DNA of 18,966 nt from an uncultured Caulobacteraceae bacterium (lineage in GTDB: Bacteria; Pseudomonadota; Alphaproteobacteria; Caulobacterales; Caulobacteraceae): contig CAMLRH010000017.1 of the NCBI GenBank assembly GCA_946482375.1, forward strand, positions 1 through 18,966, given 5' to 3'. The notes under the pieces were generated by a model, which worked only from the letters and a program-made list of their open reading frames with translations, did no database searches and was not told the origin of the DNA. The translations under genes and the position numbers were made by a program. This document shows, in pieces, positions 6,329 to 12,816 of this stretch (position 1 is the stretch's first letter; each line of letters begins with the position of its first letter).

Positions 6329-6795
6329 GCCGCCGGCAGCGGGCTGGCGGCCGGGGGTTCGCCGTACTTGTTGGCGCCGGGCTCGCCGGGGGTCAGGCCG
6401 ACCCAGAGCAGGAAGCCGATGCCAACGAGGAAGGCCAGGCCGAACGTCAGGAACATCGCGCCCATACCGCCCATGGCGGCGCCGGCCATCATGTCATCGC
6501 GGCCGGAGAAGGCGCCCATGGCGGCCGCTCCGCCCATGCTCAAGGCGCCGATCATGATCAGTACGAAGCAGATGACCATCGGCGCGACCTGCAACCAGCC
6601 GCTCTTGCCCATGTCATGCAGCCGCTTCGAGTAGACGCAGACGCTGCAGTAGATCAGCGCCAGCCCGATCAGCCAGCCGATGAGCGGAATCCAGCTCAGC
6701 ACCACGTTCGCGCCGAACAGGATCAGCACGGCGATCCAGAACGACTGCCGGCTGATGCGTCCATCCGCAGAGAGAAAAAGGGTCTTCCAATCCAT
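6325..6795 (-). CDS. DUF805 inner-membrane protein inserted antisense in the GTA cluster
   Basis: The 156-residue protein has the DUF805 hallmarks: an N-terminal WKTLFLSADGRISRQSFW segment (residues 3-20), where GRxxRxxFW is typical, and the RLHDMGKSGW motif (58-67) between membrane helices. Hydrophobic segments lie at about 21-34, 36-53, 69-86 and 118-140, with a Gly/Met/Ala-rich loop near 86-115 and a Pro/Ala-rich C-terminus. DUF805 proteins are widespread small membrane proteins of unknown function. The start is the ATG at 6795, preceded on its strand by GGGAGG. It runs against the tail operon between tape measure and distal tail protein, where GTAs normally have no gene, and its stop overlaps the tape measure stop (CTAG). 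Its promoter should lie in 6796-6846 or inside the distal tail gene. Confidence 0.92.
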   Translation of the reverse strand: MDWKTLFLSADGRISRQSFWIAVLILFGANVVLSWIPLIGWLIGLALIYCSVCVYSKRLHDMGKSGWLQVAPMVICFVLIMIGALSMGGAAAMGAFSGRDDMMAGAAMGGMGAMFLTFGLAFLVGIGFLLWVGLTPGEPGANKYGEPPAASPLPAA

Positions 6796-6846
6796 GTTCG
6801 CCTCCCAAACCCGTAAGGACGGTATGGCGCCTTCGGGATTCCGTCC

Positions 6847-7461
6847 ATGACCGTGTTTCACGAGGTTCGTCTGCCCGCGCGGCTGGCGTTCGGATCGACC
6901 GGAGGGGTGGAGCGCAGGACGGAGGTTGTGACGCTCGCCTCGGGGTATGAGCGGCGCGCCAGTCCGTGGGCGCATGGGCGCCGCCGCTACCTGATCGGGG
7001 CCGGCGTGCGCTCGCTGGACGACGCCGCGGCGCTGGTGGCGTTTTTCGAGGCGCGGCGGGGGCGGCTTTACGGCTTCAGATTCAAGGACTTCGCCGACTT
7101 CAAGAGCTGCGCGCCGTCGGCGGCGGTGGCGGCGACCGATCAGGAGATCGGCGTCGGCGACGGCGTAGAAACCGCCTTTCAGCTGGTGAAGGTCTATGGC
7201 GATGTGGCGCGGGAGGTGCGCAAGCCGGTCGCGGGGACGGTGGTCGCGGCGCTGGACGGCGTGCCGACGTCGGCCTTCACGGTCGATACAGCAACCGGCG
7301 TCATCACCTTCGACGACCCGCCGGCGAACGGCGTCGAAATCACCGCCGGGTTCGAGTTCGATACTCCGGTACGCTTCGACACCGACCGTATCGACGTCAC
7401 GCTGGAGGGCTTCGAAGCCGGACGGGTGGTGGCGGTTCCGTTGGTGGAGGTTCGCGTCTGA
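6847..7461 (+). CDS. Distal tail protein, DUF2460 / TIGR02217 family (GTA orfg12)
   Basis: This 204-residue baseplate component caps the tail tube end and links it to the hub. The family pattern is clear: FHEVRLPARLAFGSTGGVERRTEVVTLASGYERR (about residues 4-37), the RRYLIGAGVRSLDDAAALVAFFEARRGRLYGFRFKDFADFKS block (about 46-87) containing the diagnostic GFRFKDxxD motif, and the FDTPVRFDTDRIDVTLEGFEAG C-terminal strand set. ATG at 6847 is a plausible start, but no strong ribosome binding site is seen. The 51 bases upstream must hold the start regions of both this gene and the divergent DUF805 gene, so the insertion has separated this gene from the coupled tape measure block. Confidence 0.93.
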   Translation: MTVFHEVRLPARLAFGSTGGVERRTEVVTLASGYERRASPWAHGRRRYLIGAGVRSLDDAAALVAFFEARRGRLYGFRFKDFADFKSCAPSAAVAATDQEIGVGDGVETAFQLVKVYGDVAREVRKPVAGTVVAALDGVPTSAFTVDTATGVITFDDPPANGVEITAGFEFDTPVRFDTDRIDVTLEGFEAGRVVAVPLVEVRV

Positions 7462-7463
7462 CA

Positions 7464-7580
7464 TTCCCTCCCCTTCATGGGGAGGGTGGCGGCGCGATGG
7501 CGCCGACGGGTGGGGGAGTGGCCCCGACTTCCCCACCCGACTGCTTCGCAGTCTTCCCTCCCCATGAAGGGGAGGGAGTG
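7464..7580 (+). repeat. Family C palindromic repeat
   Basis: Two outer palindromes are mutually inverted: arms CCCTCCCCTTCATGG (7466-7480) and CCATGAAGGGGAGGG (7563-7577). Each is also self-complementary around CATG. Between them lie GGTGGGGGAGTGG, GCGCGATGGCGCC and a small ACTGCTTCGCAGT hairpin (about 7540-7552). This is again a BIME-like composite, different in sequence from family A but similar in architecture. GGAG at 7580-7583, right at its end, is 5 bases before the ATG of the hub gene. Confidence 0.8.
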
Positions 7581-7588
7581 GAGTTTGC

Positions 7589-8569
7589 ATGAAAACCATC
7601 CCTTCCGAACTGGCCGCCCGGATCGAGTCCGGGGCGGCGATGCTGTGCCATGTCTGGCTGCTGACGCGGGCGGACGAGGTGCGGCTGGGCTTCACCGATC
7701 ATGACCGCAACCTGACCATCGACGGCGTGGTCTGCAGCGCCGCGTCCGGCTGGATGGCGGGGGCGGCGGATCAGACGCTGGGCTTTGCGGCGGGCGCGGC
7801 GGCTGCGGCCGGGGCGCTCGATAGCGAGGCCATCACCGAAGAAGACATCGCCGCCGGGCTCTATGACGGCTGCGCTGTCGAATGCCGCCGGGTCGACTGG
7901 AGCGATCCGACGCTGTCGGTGGTGCTGTGGAGCGGCCGCATCGCGCGGATGAAACGCGAGGGCGCGGCTTTCACGGCCGAGGTCGAAGGACCGCTGGCGG
8001 CGCTGGACCGGGTCGCGGGGCGGACCTACGGGCGGCTCTGCGACGCCAACCTGGGCGATGCGCGGTGTGTGGTGGCAGGGAGCCATCCGGACTTCGCGCT
8101 CGGTTGCGACAAGCGGTTTTCGACCTGCCGCGACCGGTTCGACAACACGCTGAATTTCCGCGGTTTCCCGACCATCCCGGGTGACGACGTCCTCACCGCC
8201 TATCCGGCCGAGGGCGAACGGCATGACGGGAGTTCGCGGCGGTGCTGCCCCCTCCGGCCCTTCGGGCCACCTCCCCCAGAGGGGGAGGATCTTGCGCCGT
8301 GGATGCTCCCCCTCAGGGGGAGCTGTCGGCGAAGCCGACTGAGGGGGTTTCTCGCGCGCAGATCGTTGCCACCGCGAGAACCTGGCTCGGCACGCCCTAT
8401 CAGCATCAGGCCTCGCTCAAGGGCGTGGGCTGCGATTGCCTGGGGCTGGTGCGGGGCGTGTGGCGCGAGCTCTACGGCGAGGAGCCGGAGGCGCCGCCGC
8501 CCTATCGCGCCGACTGGGCCGAGACGGGTTCGCGAGAGACGCTGCTGGACGCGGCGCGGCGGCATCTGA
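7589..8569 (+). CDS. Tail hub protein, DUF2163 / phage BR0599 family, with lost stop and run-on C-terminus (GTA orfg13)
   Basis: The hub of the tail tip, probably iron-sulfur binding as in RcGTA. Residues 1-160 are the DUF2163 domain (LCHVWLLTRADEVRLGFTDHDRNL; ITEEDIAAGLYDGCAVECRRVDW). The BR0599-type end follows: CDANLGDARC, then CDKRFSTCRDRF and NFRGFPTIPG. The Cys-rich ends are conserved, but the stretch between the LGDARC and CDKRF motifs is only about a dozen residues, far shorter than in Rhodobacterales homologues as I recall them. The natural protein should end near residue 218 (GERHDGSSRR). A repeat begins at 8246 and no stop is present, so the frame continues for 108 residues through the repeat and into the peptidase gene in another frame, ending at a TGA at 8567. 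The Arg/Pro-rich tail has no recognisable domain. The protein may still work if the tail is tolerated or removed. Confidence 0.85.
   Translation: MKTIPSELAARIESGAAMLCHVWLLTRADEVRLGFTDHDRNLTIDGVVCSAASGWMAGAADQTLGFAAGAAAAAGALDSEAITEEDIAAGLYDGCAVECRRVDWSDPTLSVVLWSGRIARMKREGAAFTAEVEGPLAALDRVAGRTYGRLCDANLGDARCVVAGSHPDFALGCDKRFSTCRDRFDNTLNFRGFPTIPGDDVLTAYPAEGERHDGSSRRCCPLRPFGPPPPEGEDLAPWMLPLRGSCRRSRLRGFLARRSLPPREPGSARPISIRPRSRAWAAIAWGWCGACGASSTARSRRRRRPIAPTGPRRVRERRCWTRRGGI
8246..8350 (+). repeat. Family D palindromic repeat across the hub/peptidase junction
   Basis: The first part contains GGCCCTTCGGGCC and CTCCCCCAGAGGGGGAG hairpins (about 8256-8288). The second contains GCTCCCCCTCAGGGGGAGC (about 8305-8323) and GTCGGCGAAGCCGAC (about 8325-8339), ending in TGAGGGGG. 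The blocks GGCCCTTCGGGCC and GTCGGCGAAGCCGAC are familiar from dispersed Caulobacterales intergenic repeats. Here the element sits between, and partly inside, two coding regions. It removes the stop of the gene before it and supplies the start of the gene after it. Confidence 0.85.
8284..8301 (+). promoter_or_regulatory. Repeat-derived ribosome binding site and GTG start of the peptidase gene
   Basis: GGAGG at 8284-8288 lies 10 bases before the GTG at 8299, the last in-frame start codon before the conserved peptidase sequence. Both lie within the family D repeat. The codon at which homologues would be expected to begin (just before SRAQIVATAR) is GTT, which is not a normal start codon. Confidence 0.6.
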
Positions 8570-8868
8570 AACCCATTCTCATCGACAGCTTCCAGCCCGG
8601 CGACGTGCTGCTGTTCCGAATGACGGCCGACGCCTGCGTGAAGCACGCGGCTATCGTTTCGGCCGGCGATCCCGGCGCGAAGATCATCCATGCCTACTGG
8701 GGCCGGGCCTGCGTGGAGAGCTGGCTTGGGCCGTGGTGGCGTAGGCGGCTGGCGGGGGCGTTCTCGTTTCCCGGGCGTTTTGTAGCCCCTCCCCTCAAGG
8801 GGGAGGGGTTGGAGTGGGGTGTGGCCGCTGAGCTGACGTCTGACGCTCAGCGGGCTCAGAGCCCGTAG
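8299..8868 (+). CDS. NlpC/P60 cell-wall peptidase of the tail tip (GTA orfg14), extended at both ends by repeats
   Basis: This is a cysteine peptidase that would cut peptidoglycan peptides while DNA enters the recipient. The core runs from about residue 18 (SRAQIVATARTWLGTPYQHQ) to about 161. It carries the nucleophile Cys47 in the GCDCLGLVRG motif, His116 in CVKHAAIV and a third polar residue, probably His131 in IIHAYWG; FQPGDVLLFRM is the usual strand before the His. The first 17 residues (DAPPQGELSAKPTEGV) are translated family D repeat, and the last 27 or so (from about APPLKGEGLEWGV) are translated family A repeat. The catalytic residues are all present, so activity is plausible. GTG 8299 is preferred; GTG 8242 is in frame further up in the repeat. 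The first 271 bases overlap the run-on hub frame. Confidence 0.85.
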   Translation: MDAPPQGELSAKPTEGVSRAQIVATARTWLGTPYQHQASLKGVGCDCLGLVRGVWRELYGEEPEAPPPYRADWAETGSRETLLDAARRHLKPILIDSFQPGDVLLFRMTADACVKHAAIVSAGDPGAKIIHAYWGRACVESWLGPWWRRRLAGAFSFPGRFVAPPLKGEGLEWGVAAELTSDAQRAQSP

Positions 8869-8938
8869 CGCCCACCCGTCACCTACTGCACTCACCCCCA
8901 TCCCCGACCCTTCCCCCCTCGAGGGGGAAGGGAGGAGT
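8785..8938 (+). repeat. Family A composite palindromic repeat, copy 4
   Basis: The outer palindromes lie at 8786-8808 and 8908-8932, with a central GGCTCAGAGCC and the shared GGTGTGGCCGCTGA and CACCCCCATCCCCG boundaries. It begins inside the peptidase reading frame and replaces its natural end; the frame stops at a TAG (8866) within the element. AGGAG (8933-8937) lies 6 bases before the ATG of the megaprotein gene. Confidence 0.87.
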
Positions 8939-8943
8939 TATTC

Positions 8944-11900
8944 ATGGCCCAGGTCATCCTCTCATCGGTCGGCTCGGCCATCGGCGGGCCGATCGGCGGC
9001 GCCATCGGCTCGGTCATCGGCGGCTATATCGACCAGCAGGCCATCGCCTCGCTGATGCCGGCGCGCCAGATCGGGCCGCGTATTCCGGAATTGCGCCTCC
9101 AATCGACGGGCGAGGGCCAGCCTATCGCCTGCGTCTTCGGCCGCGCGCGGATCGCCGGCCAGATCGTCTGGGCCGCACGCTTCAAGGAGCGGCGCATCGA
9201 GAACCGCACCGGCGGCGGCAAGGGCGGCGGCGGGCAGAAGACGGTCGAGTACCGTTACTCGCTGTCGTTTGCGGTGGGTCTCTGCGAGGGCCCCATCGAC
9301 GGCGTCGGGCGGGTGTGGGCCGACGGCAAGCCGATGGACATGTCGGGCGTCGTCATGCGCGTGCATACCGGCGCCGAGGACCAGACGCCCGATGCGCTGA
9401 TCGAAGCGGTGGAGGGCGAGGCGCCGGCCTATCGCGGGCTCGCCTATGTGGTTTTCGAGGACTTGCCGCTGGCCGCCTACGGCAACCGGCCGCCGCAACT
9501 CTCCTTCGAGATCTTCCGCCGGCCGCGTGTCGGCGATGCGCCGGCGCTGGAGGACATGCTGACGGGCGTGTGCCTGATCCCCGGCGCGGGCGAGTTCGTC
9601 TATGCGACCGACACCGTGCAGCGGCGCGACGGGCTGACCCGGATCACGGCCGAGAACGTCAACAATACCGATGGGCGGCCGGACATCGTCGTCTCGCTCG
9701 ACCAACTTCAGGCGCAGCTCCCGAACGTCGAGGAGGTGATGCTGGTCGTCTCCTGGTTCGGGACGAGCGTCCTCTGCGGCGAGTGCCTGGTCCAGCCGGG
9801 TGTCGAGCAGGACGCGAAACAGACCATCCCATTCAGCTGGCGCGTCTGTGGCGTGGACCGGGACGAGGCGCATCTGGTTTCGACCGTGGACGGCGGCCCG
9901 GCCTATGGCGGTACGCCGGCGGACGCGGCGGTTCTGCACGCCATCGCCGAGATCAAGGCGCGGGGGCTGAAGGTGGGCTTGTATCCCTTCATCCTCATGG
10001 ACTGCGACGACTACCCCTGGCGCGGGCGGATCGGCTGCGAGCCGGGGACGGACAAGACGGCGGCCGTGAACGGGCAGGTGGCCGACTTCTTCGGCAGCTG
10101 CGCGCCCGGCCATTTCGGCGTTTCGGGTGGCGAGGTGACCTATTCCGGCCCGGCCGAATGGGGCCTGCGCCGGATGGTGCTGCACTACGCGAAGATCGCC
10201 GCGATGGCCGGCGGGGTCGATACGTTCCTCATCGGCTCGGAGCTGCGCGGGGTGACGACGTTGCGGAGTTCCGCGACGGCGTACCCGGCGGTGGCGGAGC
10301 TCGCCGACCTGGCGGCGGATGCGCGGACGATCCTTGGGGGTTCGACGGCCATCGGCTACGCGGCCGACTGGAGCGAGTATTTCGGCCACCAGCCCACGGA
10401 CGGCACGGGCGACGTCTTCTTCCATCTCGATCCGCTGTGGGCGCATGCCGAGATCGACTTCGTGGGCATCGACTACTACCCGCCGCTCGCCGACTGGCGG
10501 GAGGGCGACGGCCATCTGGATGCCGCGCTCGGCGGGCCGCATGAGGCGGCCTACATCGACGCCAACATCGAGGGCGGCGAGGGCTTCGACTGGTACTACG
10601 CCAGCGAGGCCGACCGTGACGATCAGGTGCGCACGCCGATCACCGACGGCGCCTACGGCGAGCCGTGGGTCTATCGGCCGAAGGACCTCAGGAACTGGTG
10701 GGGGAACGCCCACCACAACCGGCCGGGCGGGGTGCGCTCGGGGACGCCGACGGCGTGGACGCCCGAGATGAAGCCGATCCGGCTGATCGAGTTCGGCTGC
10801 CCAGCCGTCGACAAGGGCGCCAATTCGCCGAACCTCTTCGTCGATCCCAAGAGCAGCGAGTCGAGCCTGCCGCCGTACTCCGACGGCACGCGCGACGACT
10901 ATGGCCAGAGACGTTGCCTGGAGGCGGTGCTGGCGCACTGGGCGGATGAGTCCATGATCGAGGCGATGAGCGCCTGGTGCTGGGACGCGCGGCCGTTCCC
11001 GGACTTTCCGGCGCGGTCGAACGTCTGGGCCGATGCGCCGAACTGGTCGCTGGGGCACTGGCTGACGGGGCGAGCGGGCGTGGCGCCCGTCGCCGATCTT
11101 GTGGTGGCGTTGGCCGAGCGCGCGGAGGTGGAGATCGACCCCGGCGAGGTCGGCGGGGTGCTGACCGGCTATGTCGTCGACCGGCCGATGCGGCTGCGCG
11201 ACGCGCTGGGGCCGCTGGCTCAGGCGTTCGCCTTCGACGGCGCCGAGCGGGAAGGATTGCCGACGATGATCGGGCGCGATGGCGCGGCCGTGCTGGAGCT
11301 GGGCGAGGACGAGTTGGCGTGGCCGGAGCGGGCCGACGCGCCGCGATCCGCCGCGCGGACGTTGGAAGCGCCACCCGATGTCGTGCGCCTGCGCTTCATC
11401 GACGAGACCGCCGACTACCAGACCGGCGCGCTGACCGTGCGCCGCGATCCGGCGGGGGCGGGCGACACGCTCGTTTCCGACCTGCCGATGGTGATGGCCG
11501 CACCGGACGCCGAGCGGATCGCACGGCGGACGCTGGCGCGGGGGCTGGCGGCCAAGGATGAGGCCATCGCGCACCTGTCGCCGCTGACCGCGCTGAAACT
11601 GGAAGCCGGCGACGTCATCGAGATGGAGGAGGCCGACGGCCGCTGGCGCGTCGTGCGCCTCGACCTCGACGAACAGCCGCGCGCGCATCTGGAAGCCTGC
11701 GAGCCGCCGGAGGCGCCGTCCGCCGTGTTGCCGGAGTGGACGCCGCCGCCGGTGGTCGAGCCGGCCGGGCCGCCGGTGTTGCACTTGATGGACCTGCCGC
11801 CGCTGCCGGGGTCGGAGGAGGACTCGCGGCCGGTGGTTGCGCTCGCTTGCGAGCCGTGGCGGGCGATTGACGTGCACGCGGGCGCGAGCGCTTCGGCGCT

Positions 11901-12696
11901 GACCGTGCGGGCGCGCGTCGGCCAGCCCGCCGTCGTCGGCGAGACGTTGAGCAGCCTGCCGGTCGGACCGCTGCATCGCCTCGATCAGGCCACGACGCTG
12001 ACGGTGCGGGTCGAGGGCGCCGTGCTGGAAAGCCGCGACCTCGACGCCGTGCTGGCGGGGGCCAATGCGCTGGCGGTGTTCACGGCGGCGGGCGAGTGGG
12101 AGGTCATCCAGTTCACGACCGCGACTGCGGTTGGCGAGGACACATACGAACTCAGCGGCCTGCTGCGCGGCCAGGCCGGCAGTGACCCGGCGATGGCCTC
12201 GACGCCGGCAGGCGCGCCGGTGGTGCTGCTGGGCGAAGGCCTCGAGCGGGCCGATGTCAGCCAGTACGAACGCGGCCTGCCGCTCGTCTGGCGCGCAGCG
12301 CCCGCGGGCGATCCGCCGTCCGGCTCGGCCATGACCGAGGCCGCCTTCACCTGGAACGCGCTGGCCCTGCGGCCCTTCTCCCCCGCCCACCTGCGCATGA
12401 GCGCCGAAGCAGGCGGTCTCGCGATCAGCTGGATCCGCCGCGCCCGCCTCCACGGCGACGGCTGGGACGCCGAACCGCCGCTGGGCGAGGAGACCGAGCG
12501 GTATCGGGTCGAAATCCTCGATGGCTTGGATGTGGTTCGCACGGAGGAGGTGACTGAACCGGCCTTCCTCTACACGACGGCCATGCAGGCGACGGACTTC
12601 CCGTCCGGCACGCCCGACCCGCTGACCGTTCGCGTCAGCCAGTGGTCGGCGACGTTCGGGTGGGGAGCCTACACCGTGCGCTATTTGAGAGCGTAG
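8944..12696 (+). CDS. Host-specificity / baseplate megaprotein with GTA TIM-barrel-like domain (GTA orfg15)
   Basis: At 1250 residues this is the largest gene here, the tail-tip protein thought to contact the recipient surface. The N-terminus has the glycine-zipper helix VGSAIGGPIGGAIGSVIGG (residues 9-27), typical of the family. The TIM-barrel-like domain runs from about 260 (VVSWFGTSVLCGECLVQPGVE) to about 680, including YAKIAAMAGGVDTFLIGSELRGV (near 416-438), WWGNAHHNRPGG (near 584-595) and IEFGCPAVDKGANSPNLF (near 614-631). Glu/Asp residues sit at strand ends in a glycosidase-like arrangement, but enzymatic activity is unproven. Residues 740-900 resemble the phage tail hub-like beta domain, and LSGLLRGQAGSDPAMAS (near 1073) is the conserved C-terminal motif. 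The frame is intact. ATG at 8944 has a repeat-borne AGGAG. It is the last structural gene of the GTA. Confidence 0.95.
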   Translation: MAQVILSSVGSAIGGPIGGAIGSVIGGYIDQQAIASLMPARQIGPRIPELRLQSTGEGQPIACVFGRARIAGQIVWAARFKERRIENRTGGGKGGGGQKTVEYRYSLSFAVGLCEGPIDGVGRVWADGKPMDMSGVVMRVHTGAEDQTPDALIEAVEGEAPAYRGLAYVVFEDLPLAAYGNRPPQLSFEIFRRPRVGDAPALEDMLTGVCLIPGAGEFVYATDTVQRRDGLTRITAENVNNTDGRPDIVVSLDQLQAQLPNVEEVMLVVSWFGTSVLCGECLVQPGVEQDAKQTIPFSWRVCGVDRDEAHLVSTVDGGPAYGGTPADAAVLHAIAEIKARGLKVGLYPFILMDCDDYPWRGRIGCEPGTDKTAAVNGQVADFFGSCAPGHFGVSGGEVTYSGPAEWGLRRMVLHYAKIAAMAGGVDTFLIGSELRGVTTLRSSATAYPAVAELADLAADARTILGGSTAIGYAADWSEYFGHQPTDGTGDVFFHLDPLWAHAEIDFVGIDYYPPLADWREGDGHLDAALGGPHEAAYIDANIEGGEGFDWYYASEADRDDQVRTPITDGAYGEPWVYRPKDLRNWWGNAHHNRPGGVRSGTPTAWTPEMKPIRLIEFGCPAVDKGANSPNLFVDPKSSESSLPPYSDGTRDDYGQRRCLEAVLAHWADESMIEAMSAWCWDARPFPDFPARSNVWADAPNWSLGHWLTGRAGVAPVADLVVALAERAEVEIDPGEVGGVLTGYVVDRPMRLRDALGPLAQAFAFDGAEREGLPTMIGRDGAAVLELGEDELAWPERADAPRSAARTLEAPPDVVRLRFIDETADYQTGALTVRRDPAGAGDTLVSDLPMVMAAPDAERIARRTLARGLAAKDEAIAHLSPLTALKLEAGDVIEMEEADGRWRVVRLDLDEQPRAHLEACEPPEAPSAVLPEWTPPPVVEPAGPPVLHLMDLPPLPGSEEDSRPVVALACEPWRAIDVHAGASASALTVRARVGQPAVVGETLSSLPVGPLHRLDQATTLTVRVEGAVLESRDLDAVLAGANALAVFTAAGEWEVIQFTTATAVGEDTYELSGLLRGQAGSDPAMASTPAGAPVVLLGEGLERADVSQYERGLPLVWRAAPAGDPPSGSAMTEAAFTWNALALRPFSPAHLRMSAEAGGLAISWIRRARLHGDGWDAEPPLGEETERYRVEILDGLDVVRTEEVTEPAFLYTTAMQATDFPSGTPDPLTVRVSQWSATFGWGAYTVRYLRA

Positions 12697-12776
12697 GCCG
12701 AGTTGCGGCGACTCTCGTGTGCAGGTAGCGCTTGTTAAATCGGCATTCAGACCGGCTGCGCTAGGAACCTTGTCCG

Positions 12777-12800
12777 TTGACAACTGTTAACAAGTTAACA
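12777..12800 (+). promoter_or_regulatory. Candidate promoter with overlapping inverted-repeat operator
   Basis: A perfect TTGACA (12777-12782) resembles a sigma-70 -35 element. Directly after it lies a perfect 7-bp inverted repeat, TGTTAAC then GTTAACA with a 2-base spacer (12785-12800), falling where the promoter spacer would be; no good -10 is visible. A related half-site TTGTTAAA occurs at 12732-12739. The dyad is 16 bases upstream of the small gene at 12817, whose partner encodes a helix-turn-helix protein, so autoregulation is a natural guess. The rest of 12697-12816 shows nothing else. Confidence 0.5.
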
Positions 12801-12816
12801 CATCAATGGGGTCGCG

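Larger units (their letters stand above)
1..12696 (+). mobile_element. RcGTA-like gene transfer agent structural cluster (portal to host-specificity protein)
   Basis: The gene order portal, small membrane protein, prohead protease, capsid, adaptor, stopper, DUF3168 terminator, major tail protein, gp10 chaperone, short chaperone, short tape measure, DUF2460, DUF2163, NlpC/P60, TIM-barrel megaprotein is the Rhodobacter capsulatus GTA order (orfg3 to orfg15). No integrase, repressor, replication or lysis gene and no attachment site is visible inside, which fits a domesticated GTA better than an active prophage. The terminase end lies outside the window. Reading frames of the structural genes are intact except at the hub/peptidase junction. 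Palindromic repeats occupy most of the non-overlapping gene junctions, and two minus-strand membrane genes are inserted. Whether particles are made cannot be told from sequence. Confidence 0.9.

Noticed and set aside
6796..7695. N-terminal extension of the DUF805 frame up to 7695 on the minus strand
   Set aside because: Conserved DUF805 sequence starts at the ATG at 6795 with a ribosome binding site; the upstream part is antisense to the distal tail gene and the repeat.
988..8938. The repeated palindromes as a CRISPR array
   Set aside because: The spacing is irregular (kilobases), the units are long and composite, several families are mixed, and there are no cas genes.
8962..12783. Minus-strand open frame of 1273 codons opposite the megaprotein gene
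   Set aside because: It mirrors the codon structure of the + strand gene, is rich in Arg/His/Pro without motifs, and the + strand product is clearly a GTA megaprotein.
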